From assembly GCA_902766985.1 (NCBI GenBank), contig CACXFP010000153.1, positions 1 through 7,423 on the forward strand: 7,423 nt of DNA, written 5' to 3'. This DNA is from an uncultured Bacteroidia bacterium. Lineage in GTDB: Bacteria; Bacteroidota; Bacteroidia; Bacteroidales; UBA932. Position numbers and translations under genes: made by a program. Position 1 is the stretch's first letter. Each line of letters opens with the position of its first letter. Below, one piece after another: positions 1 to 6,315 of the stretch. The notes beneath the pieces are model-generated. The model did not search any database, had not been told where the DNA came from, and saw only the letters and a list, made by a program, of their open reading frames with translations.

Positions 1-1307
1 AGGTCACGGGCCTGTGATGCGGGATTGCAGCTGACATACACGATACGGGCAGGGGAGGCGCCGAGTATGACTTTGGCAACGTCCGGATGGATCCCAGCCC
101 TAGGAGGATCGAGAATGATAACGTCAGGACGGCCCTTTTCCTTGACGAATCCGTCAGTGAGGATATCCTTCATGTCTCCTGCGATGAATTCGCAGTTGTC
201 GATCCCGTTCGCCACGGCGTTTGCCCACGCATCTTCTATGGCTTCAGGAACATATTCGATTCCAATCACTTTCCTTGCCTTGCAGGCGACGAACTGAGCA
301 ATCGTTCCCGTGCCGGTATAAAGGTCATAGACAAGTTCATCACCCGTCAGTGCCGCAAAGTCCCTGGCGACCTTGTAAAGCCTCTCCGCCTGCAAGGAAT
401 TGGTCTGGTAGAAGGATTTCGGGCCTATACGGAACTTCAAGCCTTCCATAGATTCATAAATGGCGTCAGAGCCTTTGTACAGGACGCATTCCTGATCATT
501 TATTGAATCGTTCAACTTGGTGTTTATGACGTAATAAAGTGATGTTATCTCAGGGAATGCTTCAATCATTGCATCGAGCATGCCCTCCCGTTCCTTCCTG
601 TCTTCATGGAAGAAACACATTATCACCATAACCTCTCCGGATTCCGTCGTCCTTACGAACATGTTTCTCACGAACCCCTTGTTCTCCCTGATGTCGAAGA
701 ACTTGAGTCCATGGGAAACCGCGTATTCCTTTGCGAAGAGCCGGATTTTGTTGGAAGGTTCTTTCTGCAAGTGGCATTGCTTGATATCCAGCACCTTATC
801 GAAGAATTTCCCGACGTGGAATCCAAGTCCGGCCCTGTCCTGGGGAGGGATGTTCTCCGGATCTTCCTCCGGCAATATCCATCTCTTACTGGAGAAGCTG
901 AATTCCAACTTGTTACGATACAATTTCGTGCGCGGAGAGGGGAGTGTGGGCCTGATTTCCGGCACTTCCAGATGCCCGATCCTGACCAACTGGTCATAGA
1001 CCTGCTGCCTCTTGGCTTCGAGCTGCATCTCGTATGGAAGCGGCTGCCATTTGCATCCGCCGCAAATTCCGAAATGCGTGCAGAAAGGCTCAAGGCGGCT
1101 TGGAGACGGCGTAACAATCCTGCTAACGACGCCTTCCATATAGTTTTTCTTTTTCTTCGTTACTTTTATATCAACTATGTCGTCCGGAACTGCGAACGGC
1201 ACGAATACGACCATTCCATCCTCTGTGTGGGCAAGCGCTTTACCTTCTGCAGCGACTGATTCGATGCGTATATTATTCAGCATCAGGTCTATTTTTTTTC
1301 TCGCCAT
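1..1307 (-). CDS. rlmD: 23S rRNA (uracil-C5)-methyltransferase, RlmD/RumA type, 3' end cut by window edge
   Basis: A minus-strand frame stays open from an ATG at 1307-1305 to the left edge (435 full codons, no stop). The product would put a methyl group from S-adenosylmethionine on C5 of a uracil in 23S rRNA, in the cytoplasm. Residues about 8-65 form the TRAM RNA-binding domain. The four cluster ligands typical of RlmD are present: C76, C82, C85 (in CTHFGICGGC) and C178. The methyltransferase domain shows SFYQTN (298-303), the SAM-binding loop YDLYTGTGT (327-335), DPPRAG (400-405) and the catalytic-cysteine motif YVSCNPA (C427). In E. coli RlmD about 44 residues follow the catalytic Cys, including the final Glu base; these lie outside the window. 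The usual Cys in the SAM loop (YCGTGT in many relatives) is Thr here. A run of eight A residues covers codons 3-6. The family is clear, but the exact uracil modified (U1939 or another) is inferred. Confidence 0.9.
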   Translation of the reverse strand, partial: MARKKIDLMLNNIRIESVAAEGKALAHTEDGMVVFVPFAVPDDIVDIKVTKKKKNYMEGVVSRIVTPSPSRLEPFCTHFGICGGCKWQPLPYEMQLEAKRQQVYDQLVRIGHLEVPEIRPTLPSPRTKLYRNKLEFSFSSKRWILPEEDPENIPPQDRAGLGFHVGKFFDKVLDIKQCHLQKEPSNKIRLFAKEYAVSHGLKFFDIRENKGFVRNMFVRTTESGEVMVIMCFFHEDRKEREGMLDAMIEAFPEITSLYYVINTKLNDSINDQECVLYKGSDAIYESMEGLKFRIGPKSFYQTNSLQAERLYKVARDFAALTGDELVYDLYTGTGTIAQFVACKARKVIGIEYVPEAIEDAWANAVANGIDNCEFIAGDMKDILTDGFVKEKGRPDVIILDPPRAGIHPDVAKVILGASPARIVYVSCNPASQARD

Positions 1308-1335
1308 ATTCAATAGGGTGGTGTTCTAATACCTA

Positions 1336-1347
1336 TATGTTAACATA
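1336..1347. repeat. Perfect 12-bp palindrome TATGTTAACATA
   Basis: TATGTTAACATA equals its own reverse complement. It lies 29 bp upstream of the rlmD start codon, in the range where a regulator could overlap the promoter or transcript start. With no loop it is more like a protein-binding dyad than an RNA hairpin. Chance occurrence in AT-rich DNA is possible. Confidence 0.5.
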
Positions 1348-1372
1348 ATATAAATTGTGTAACAAATTATAT
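1348..1372. repeat. 25-bp imperfect inverted repeat (11-bp arms, one mismatch)
   Basis: The left arm ATATAAATTGT (1348-1358) and right arm ACAAATTATAT (1362-1372) pair at 10 of 11 positions around the 3-nt spacer GTA. It directly abuts the palindrome at 1336-1347 and starts 12 bp beyond the stop codon of the barrel-like gene. It could be an operator for rlmD or an AT-rich hairpin at the 3' end of the barrel-like transcript. No T-run follows on the minus strand, so a standard intrinsic terminator is unlikely. Confidence 0.5.
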
Positions 1373-1383
1373 ATCGCACTGCA

Positions 1384-2532
1384 TCAGATATTGAAGGTAA
1401 ATGTCAACATGGGTCCTAAAACCCATGAACCGGAGTCAAGGATGTCGTCGCCAGAAATGATTTCGCCTGAATACCTGCTGGTTATGCAATCTGGCCTGTA
1501 ATATGCCACGACTGCTGAAAAATTCAAATCAATGGATTTACCGCCGTTTCCCATGGCAAACCTGCGCCCGCATCCGATCCTGGAAACAAAGTCACGTGAC
1601 CTGGATGATGAACCTGCAAATCCTGCTCCTGCATCGGCGAAGAAATTCATTCCCGAGGAAAATACACTTCGGGGCGCATACAGGGCGCCAAATGTCAGTG
1701 GAATATCTCGTGCGCTTTTATGGAGGCCTGCATAGCCGGTGGACATCCTCAGGATGAAGCAATCTGAAACAGCATATCCCAATGATATGAGCATCAACGA
1801 GTTGATGTGCGAAGACCAGTTGATTCCCTTGTAACTGTTGCGGGAGCCGTCAGAATTGATATATGTATTGTCATATTTTTCATACACGGTCGACAGTATG
1901 CCTTGCTCCACAGAGAAAACAAACCGGGAAGGTCTTGAATTGACACTTAATCCATTGTTTATCAGTCTATTAACAAGCGGAACACATAGTCTCACCTCCG
2001 GGACAAGGGCATGGAAGATACCGTCTTTATAAAAGGTTAATTTGTTGCTATTCAGGTTGTTGTTTGTAAGGAGATGAAGCCCCAGGTCGGCGGTCATACC
2101 GATGGAAAATGAAATTTTTTCAAACATGAATGACACACCCAGATGGCCGCTAAGGGCGACTACCGGACCGAAATCTTTGCCATTGTCCCGGCTATAACCA
2201 GCAGTAATGCCCGGACCGCCATAGAAAAGGCACTTCCCTCCTCCGTCCAGACATGAATCATTGAAGATGAAATTGCGTATCAGATTGGCCCTGATACCGG
2301 GAGAATCGTGTTTGCCAGTCACTACACCATGCATGTCGGAGAATACGGAGACCGACGTGAACTCGGTCGTAGACTTTCCGAAAATGTCCACCGACAGACC
2401 GAGTCCCTTACCGCTCATGTACAGGCCCGCGTCGACGCCGTTCTGTGCATTGAGGTGAAACAGCGAAGCTAGGATAAGCACTGCCGCCAATGGTATTCTG
2501 TACCGGTTTGGTTCCATCACGTATAAATTCAT
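1384..2532 (-). CDS. Hypothetical secreted protein, probable outer-membrane beta-barrel
   Basis: I do not recognise this 382-residue protein. It begins with a Sec signal peptide: charged RYR near residues 10-12, hydrophobic core about 14-27, and a likely cut after LNA (A29) so that the mature protein starts with Gln, as is common in this phylum. The rest is rich in Gly, Ser and aromatic residues in alternating polar/hydrophobic stretches, has no internal membrane helix, and ends in a strand-like LTFTFNI. That pattern suggests a small outer-membrane beta-barrel. C94 and C101 flank a short Gly-rich loop and might form a disulfide. The start could also be Met6 (2517), which gives a 377-residue protein with a more compact signal peptide. 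Hand counts show a local GC dip (46 of 120 in 1861-1980, against 68 of 120 in 2821-2940 of rarA), but 1561-1680 is 64 of 120, so the gene is uneven rather than uniformly foreign. The gene diverges from rarA. Function unknown. Confidence 0.75.
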   Translation of the reverse strand: MNLYVMEPNRYRIPLAAVLILASLFHLNAQNGVDAGLYMSGKGLGLSVDIFGKSTTEFTSVSVFSDMHGVVTGKHDSPGIRANLIRNFIFNDSCLDGGGKCLFYGGPGITAGYSRDNGKDFGPVVALSGHLGVSFMFEKISFSIGMTADLGLHLLTNNNLNSNKLTFYKDGIFHALVPEVRLCVPLVNRLINNGLSVNSRPSRFVFSVEQGILSTVYEKYDNTYINSDGSRNSYKGINWSSHINSLMLISLGYAVSDCFILRMSTGYAGLHKSARDIPLTFGALYAPRSVFSSGMNFFADAGAGFAGSSSRSRDFVSRIGCGRRFAMGNGGKSIDLNFSAVVAYYRPDCITSRYSGEIISGDDILDSGSWVLGPMLTFTFNI

Positions 2533-2562
2533 GCTAATTTACGAATTAAAGACCGTTTTTGC

Positions 2563-2570
2563 TAAATTTG
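2563..2570 (+). promoter_or_regulatory. Bacteroidetes-type -7 element, probable rarA promoter
   Basis: TAAATTTG matches the Bacteroidetes primary-sigma -7 consensus TAnnTTTG exactly. A weak -33 candidate, TTTA at 2538-2541, is 21 bp upstream, within the usual spacing. Transcription would start near 2575-2580, leaving a leader of roughly 80 nt before the rarA ATG that contains both inverted repeats at 2581-2634. Assignment rests on consensus match and position only. Confidence 0.5.
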
Positions 2571-2580
2571 CGTGAGAAGA

Positions 2581-2607
2581 AAGTGTCATTTTAGCGAAAA
2601 TACACTT
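2581..2607. repeat. Inverted repeat/hairpin in the rarA leader
   Basis: AAGTGT (2581-2586) pairs with ACACTT (2602-2607), and ATTTT (2588-2592) with AAAAT (2597-2601), around the 4-nt loop AGCG. The only interruption is an unpaired C at 2587. This 11-bp stem would form in the rarA 5' untranslated RNA just after the predicted transcription start, or could serve as a DNA operator between the divergent genes. No T-run follows on either strand, so it is not an intrinsic terminator. Confidence 0.55.
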
Positions 2608-2617
2608 CTAACAAAAA

Positions 2618-2634
2618 TGTTATTAGTTATAACA
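2618..2634. repeat. Short inverted repeat TGTTAT-N5-ATAACA
   Basis: The 6-bp arms TGTTAT (2618-2623) and ATAACA (2629-2634) are perfect around the spacer TAGTT. It lies 26 bp before the rarA ATG and 10 bp after the hairpin at 2581-2607. The size suits a dimeric helix-turn-helix regulator, but in AT-rich DNA such a dyad can arise by chance. Confidence 0.4.
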
Positions 2635-2660
2635 AAATAGTTTCTTGCGTTGAATTTCAG

Positions 2661-3980
2661 ATGAAAGCAATAAATGAAGAGAATATGGCCAATAGTGTGA
2701 TGCTCCCTCCCCTTCCGGAGAGGATGAGGCCTGATTCCCTGGACCTATACGTCGGTCAGAAGCATCTTGTGGGCAAAGGATGCATCCTTAGGAACATGAT
2801 CGACAGCGGGAATCTATCTTCTTTCATCCTTTGGGGACCTCCGGGAGTCGGAAAGACCACCCTGGCCCACATCATAGCATCTACCCTTGACAGGGAATTC
2901 TTTACCTTGAGCGCAGTCAGCGCCGGAGTCAAGGACGTGCGGGATGTCATTGACAGGGCGAAAGGCGGCTCCGTGTTCAACAGACAGGGCGCTCCGGTCC
3001 TGTTTATCGATGAGATACACCGTTTCAGCAAGTCCCAGCAGGATGCCCTCCTCGGTGCGGTGGAAAACGGAACGATAGTCCTGATAGGAGCGACCACAGA
3101 AAACCCTTCCTTCGAGGTCATCACTCCCCTTCTGTCGCGTTGCCAGGTCTTTGTGTTGAAATCATTGGACGCAGCAGATCTCCAGGTGCTTCTGGACAGG
3201 GCTGTCCATGAGGATGAAGTTCTGAAAAACAGGAAGATAGAAGTGAAGGAAACCGACGCCTTGTTCAGATACAGCGGAGGAGACGCCCGAAAGCTTCTGA
3301 ACATCCTGGAAATTGTGGTAGACTCTTCCTCTGGCGAGCCTTCGGTTCTCATTGACAATGAGAAGGTTTGCTCCTGTATCCAGCAGAATATGGCCATCTA
3401 CGACAAAGGCGGAGAGATGCACTACGACATAATTTCCGCTTTTATAAAGAGCGTACGGGGTTCGGATCCCAATGCTGCTGTTTACTATCTTGCGCGGATG
3501 CTTTCCGGCGGTGAGGATCCCCTGTTCATCGCAAGAAGATTGTGTATCCTGGCTGCCGAGGACATCGGGCTCGCGAATCCGAACGCGCTCCTTCTGGCCA
3601 ATTCCTGTTTCAGCATCGTGGACAGGATAGGAATGCCGGAAGCGAGGATTCCCCTGTCGGAAACTACAATCTATCTCGCATCCTCTCCCAAGAGCAATTC
3701 AGCCATCATGGCAATAGACACTGCAATGAAACTCGCTGCCGAGACACAGACGGCCGGAGTGCCCCTATATCTGCGCAATGCTCCGACCAAGCTGATGGAA
3801 GAACTCGGATACGCGGACGGGTATAAATACGCGCACGACTATCCCGGTCATTTCACGGACCTGGAATTCATGCCTGAAGGCCTGGAGGGCACCGTCCTGT
3901 ACGAGCCGCAGCCGAACAGGCACGAGGACTCCCTTAAGGCATATATCAAAGCCTGCTGGCCGAAATATTACCCTGGATAG
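2661..3980 (+). CDS. rarA: Replication-associated recombination ATPase RarA (MgsA/YcaJ family, AAA+)
   Basis: This 439-residue protein matches the full length of the RarA/MgsA/WRNIP1 family, cytoplasmic ATPases that act at stalled replication forks. The order is typical: RMRP near the start (21-24), YVGQKHL (30-36), Walker A GPPGVGKT (59-66), Walker B LFIDEIH (114-120, D117/E118), sensor 1 GATTENPS (143-150), arginine-finger motif LLSR (R160) and sensor 2 GDARKLLN (207-214, R210). The C-terminal oligomerisation domain has DIISAFIKSVRGSDP (256-270), ARMLSGGEDP (278-287), AAEDIGLANP (298-307), SPKSN (342-346) and LRNAPTKLM (371-379). All catalytic residues are intact. The first ATG is used here; Met9 (2685) or Met14 (2700) would also precede the conserved region, and many relatives have a short N-terminus. 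The gene diverges from the barrel-like gene, probably from the promoter at 2563, and its stop is 4 bp from that of the convergent tamL. Arg codons are mostly AGG/AGA (14 of 21). Confidence 0.96.
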   Translation: MKAINEENMANSVMLPPLPERMRPDSLDLYVGQKHLVGKGCILRNMIDSGNLSSFILWGPPGVGKTTLAHIIASTLDREFFTLSAVSAGVKDVRDVIDRAKGGSVFNRQGAPVLFIDEIHRFSKSQQDALLGAVENGTIVLIGATTENPSFEVITPLLSRCQVFVLKSLDAADLQVLLDRAVHEDEVLKNRKIEVKETDALFRYSGGDARKLLNILEIVVDSSSGEPSVLIDNEKVCSCIQQNMAIYDKGGEMHYDIISAFIKSVRGSDPNAAVYYLARMLSGGEDPLFIARRLCILAAEDIGLANPNALLLANSCFSIVDRIGMPEARIPLSETTIYLASSPKSNSAIMAIDTAMKLAAETQTAGVPLYLRNAPTKLMEELGYADGYKYAHDYPGHFTDLEFMPEGLEGTVLYEPQPNRHEDSLKAYIKACWPKYYPG

Positions 3981-3984
3981 CTTC

Positions 3985-6192
3985 CTAGAAGGGATACCCC
4001 ACGCCGAAGTGGACTGCAAAACCATCCTTGGTGAGCCACTTCTCAGGGGAGATCCATGCGTTGTCAATCAAGGATGGATCGCGAAGCTTCATGCCCATAT
4101 CGATGCGCAGGAGGAGGAAATTCAGGTCGAGCCTGAGACCGAGGCCGGTATCGGCCGCTATCTGGCTCGGGAAGGATGAGAAGGAAAACTTGGTTTCTTC
4201 GTCTTCCGGATCGCCGGTTCCCCTTAGTGTCCAAATGTTTCCGGCATCGACGAAAACCGCTCCGGCCAGTTTCCAGAACAAGGGGAAACGGTATTCGACG
4301 TTTGCCTCCAATTTCATGTCCCCTGTCTGGCTGGGGATGACGAAATAATCGTTCATGGGCTGGGAACCGGGTCCTACAGCCCTCACCTGCCATCCACGGA
4401 GCCCGTTGGCGCCGCCGCTGTAGAACTGTTTTTCAAACGGAAGGGCCCTCGAATTCCCATAGGCATATCCTACACCTGCCAGAACCCTTGTGGCCACGGC
4501 CTGGGATTTCTGCTTTCCAAAAGCCCAGGTCTTGCCGAACGACAGCTCCATCTTCACATATTGGGAATATGGAACGTCCCAGATGGTCCTGGAACCGAAT
4601 TCATCCTTCTTCATCAATGAATTGAAGCAGCTGAGCACATTGCCGGACACGTCCAGCTGCAGCCTTGCATAATGGTAGCTGTCTTTCGGATTGGATGATT
4701 CGGCGGTAGAATAATACAACGTCAGCCCGGATCCAACGTCGAAGTGGTTCAGGTATGCATTCCACAGGAAAGGGTTGTTGGAGAGCTTGTCAAAGAAGTC
4801 CGGATCCATGTTGTACAGGCGGACGATCTTCATCTGCAGGGGATATAGCTGATAGAGTGTCCTGCGCCTGAAAGTGCCTGTATAGCCGAATGATGTCGAG
4901 ATTATGTTCCTGGTGTATTCCGGCCGGCTCTGGAAGTTGTAGGAGGCGTTGATTTCCGTCCGCGGCACGTTCCTGTCCCGGATGAACCTGTTGGGAATTC
5001 CGATCAGACGGGGTATGCTCAGGCCGGCCGACACACCCAGTTCGTTGGAAGAGATGTCGTCGTCGAATTTGAACTGGAAATTACCCATAAAACTGAGATT
5101 CAGCCACTCCCCTCCGTGGAATATGTTCTTATGGTAGTAACTCAGTCTGGGTGAGATGCCCATCAGCCCCGAGGAGTTGGTCGACGCCTCCAGGTTGACT
5201 TTGAAGCCCTGGGTCCTGGACTGTGAGAGACTGATGGCGCAATCCACGACATTCGAATCTGACGGGGTCATCTCAATATTGACGGAATTGAAGACACTTA
5301 GAGCGGACAGCCTTGAATATGTGCTGTTTACGACACTCTCGCTATATGTGTCTCCCGGACGTATCAGGTTCAGGTCCTTCAAAAGCCTGTCGCTGAACTT
5401 AAGGTCTTTGTCGTGGGAGATCGAGACTTCCCCGAAACGGAATTTCCTATGGGGAACTGCATTGGATGCCAGCTCATTACGAGTGTAATCCAAAACCTTC
5501 ATCTCCAGGGCGGCATCCCCCTTGTGCGAGAGGGTGTCTGCCTCGAAAAAAAAGTAGTTCTTCGTAAAGCCGTAATACCCCTTGTCCCTCATGACTGAGG
5601 ATGACCTCTCCGTCTCGGCCTCCAATGCGGCTTCGGAGAGGCGGTCTCCTCTCTTGACAGACAGGTTCACGGTGTCGGACATGAAGTCTTCAGCGAACTC
5701 TCCCCCACCCGGAACGATAAAATCTATCTTGCTTATTTTATATGTTTTACCGAGGGTTACCTTATAATCTACTATAACCCTTCTCTTGTTCACGCTGACC
5801 TGGCTTTTTACAGTCGACCCATAATAGCCGATATATTCAAGGTGGTTGCTGATGTTTTCGACTGACGACTCCACGAGTTCGGGACGGTAGACAACGGGCG
5901 CGGTACCGATTCCGCGGAGAATCTTGCTGATGACTCCCCTGCCGCTCTTCGATGACCAGTTGTACACGTTAAGCAGCGGATTCCAGCCCATGATGAAAGA
6001 GGAATTCGGGTGCTGCTTGATGTATTGGTGGATTTCGCGGGTGTTGAATCCGGGATCATTCAATACCTCTACCTTATTGCTCTCCAGACGGTACTCTCCA
6101 TCCGACAGTACCCGTGTCGTGCTGCACGACATTACGGCAGTCAGGGCGCACGCGGCAAGGATAAGTACACGGATTATGTTTTTTTCAGCCAT
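3985..6192 (-). CDS. tamL: TamL: lipidated TamA/BamA-family (Omp85) outer-membrane assembly protein
   Basis: This 735-residue protein belongs to the Omp85 superfamily, which inserts or translocates proteins at the outer membrane. It has a lipoprotein signal: a hydrophobic stretch (6-21), then VMSC with C23 as the lipidated residue, followed by STT. An N-terminal lipid on a TamA-like protein defines TamL, the Bacteroidetes/Chlorobi variant thought to work with TamB. Three POTRA-like domains follow: about 33-148, with an apparent insertion near 66-103 (NPLLNVYNW to GTAPVVY); about 149-235; and about 251-326 (FRFGEVSI to VVDCAISLSQ). The C-terminal 16-strand barrel spans about 328-735. It has the Omp85 loop-6 motif GGANGLRGW (R599), the conserved GAVFVDAGNIW (644-654), and a final strand ending in Phe. 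A LAAC at C15 also resembles a lipobox but would leave too short a signal. No tamB is adjacent; the gene is convergent with rarA and divergent from the porin gene. Family is certain; the TamL assignment rests on the lipobox. Confidence 0.88.
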   Translation of the reverse strand: MAEKNIIRVLILAACALTAVMSCSTTRVLSDGEYRLESNKVEVLNDPGFNTREIHQYIKQHPNSSFIMGWNPLLNVYNWSSKSGRGVISKILRGIGTAPVVYRPELVESSVENISNHLEYIGYYGSTVKSQVSVNKRRVIVDYKVTLGKTYKISKIDFIVPGGGEFAEDFMSDTVNLSVKRGDRLSEAALEAETERSSSVMRDKGYYGFTKNYFFFEADTLSHKGDAALEMKVLDYTRNELASNAVPHRKFRFGEVSISHDKDLKFSDRLLKDLNLIRPGDTYSESVVNSTYSRLSALSVFNSVNIEMTPSDSNVVDCAISLSQSRTQGFKVNLEASTNSSGLMGISPRLSYYHKNIFHGGEWLNLSFMGNFQFKFDDDISSNELGVSAGLSIPRLIGIPNRFIRDRNVPRTEINASYNFQSRPEYTRNIISTSFGYTGTFRRRTLYQLYPLQMKIVRLYNMDPDFFDKLSNNPFLWNAYLNHFDVGSGLTLYYSTAESSNPKDSYHYARLQLDVSGNVLSCFNSLMKKDEFGSRTIWDVPYSQYVKMELSFGKTWAFGKQKSQAVATRVLAGVGYAYGNSRALPFEKQFYSGGANGLRGWQVRAVGPGSQPMNDYFVIPSQTGDMKLEANVEYRFPLFWKLAGAVFVDAGNIWTLRGTGDPEDEETKFSFSSFPSQIAADTGLGLRLDLNFLLLRIDMGMKLRDPSLIDNAWISPEKWLTKDGFAVHFGVGYPF

Positions 6193-6200
6193 TCCGCCGA

Positions 6201-6208
6201 CAAATATA
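6201..6208 (-). promoter_or_regulatory. Extra copy of the TATATTTG element close to the tamL start
   Basis: On the minus strand this reads TATATTTG, identical to the element at 6229-6236. It ends only 8 bp before the tamL ATG, so use as a -7 box would give an almost leaderless transcript. It may be a secondary start or a repeat by chance. Confidence 0.25.
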
Positions 6209-6228
6209 TTGTTTTATAAAGAAAAACT

Positions 6229-6236
6229 CAAATATA
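6229..6236 (-). promoter_or_regulatory. Bacteroidetes-type -7 element, probable tamL promoter
   Basis: On the minus strand this reads TATATTTG, an exact TAnnTTTG match. Transcription would begin near 6222 and leave about 30 nt before the tamL ATG at 6192. No convincing -33 TTTG lies at the expected distance. The element is the left arm of an inverted repeat whose right arm is the matching plus-strand element at 6243-6250. Confidence 0.45.
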
Positions 6237-6242
6237 AATTTA

Positions 6243-6250
6243 TATATTTG
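6243..6250 (+). promoter_or_regulatory. Bacteroidetes-type -7 element, probable porin-operon promoter
   Basis: TATATTTG on the plus strand matches TAnnTTTG. Transcription would start near 6256 and give a leader of about 60 nt before the porin ATG at 6316, containing the hairpin at 6262-6281. A clear -33 TTTG is not seen. It faces away from the tamL element at 6229-6236, with only 6 bp (AATTTA) between the two. Confidence 0.5.
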
Positions 6251-6261
6251 CGACGTTTATC

Positions 6262-6281
6262 TGCCGGCTGGAATGTCGGCA
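6262..6281 (+). repeat. GC-rich hairpin in the porin leader
   Basis: TGCCGGC (6262-6268) pairs with GTCGGCA (6275-6281), giving seven pairs of which one is a G-U wobble, around the loop TGGAAT. It stands out in an otherwise AT-rich leader, just after the predicted transcript start. Seven T residues occur at 6299-6305 but 17 nt away, too far for an intrinsic terminator. It may stabilise or regulate the porin message; as a G-U pair it fits RNA better than a DNA operator. Confidence 0.45.
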
Positions 6282-6315
6282 TATTGTGTGACCAGTTATT
6301 TTTTTATGTGTCTTG

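Larger units (their letters stand above)
1308..1383. other. AT-rich intergenic gap between two minus-strand genes
   Basis: This 76-bp gap lies between the stop of the barrel-like gene and the start of rlmD. It is strongly AT-rich and contains a perfect 12-bp palindrome and a 25-bp imperfect inverted repeat, listed separately. It must hold any terminator of the upstream gene and any dedicated rlmD promoter. I found no exact TAnnTTTG on the minus strand; the nearest is AATTTG preceded by TAT, which has wrong spacing. Confidence 0.5.

Noticed and set aside
87..1259. Plus-strand open frames at 87-506 and 606-1259
   Set aside because: They are antisense to rlmD, whose minus-strand frame has all family motifs; the plus-strand translations show no recognisable domain.
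2581..2607. Intrinsic terminator between the divergent genes
   Set aside because: The stem is mostly AT pairs, no T-run follows on either strand, and no transcript is expected to end between two gene starts.
2756..3397. Minus-strand open frame of 213 codons
   Set aside because: It lies wholly inside rarA, which is intact and conserved; the antisense product is composition-driven and unlike any family.
5546..5553. Run of eight A (T8 on the coding strand) inside tamL as a possible frameshift
   Set aside because: The frame continues unbroken through the run (encoding Phe-Phe-Phe-Glu) to a full-length, motif-complete protein, so no frameshift is indicated.
6148..6159. LAAC as the TamL lipobox, with C15 as the lipidated residue
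   Set aside because: It would leave a 14-residue signal with too short a hydrophobic core; C23 in VMSC followed by STT fits the TamL pattern better.
6313..6315. TTG start one codon before the porin ATG
   Set aside because: It adds a single Met-equivalent residue; ATG at 6316 is the more usual start and leaves a normal signal peptide.
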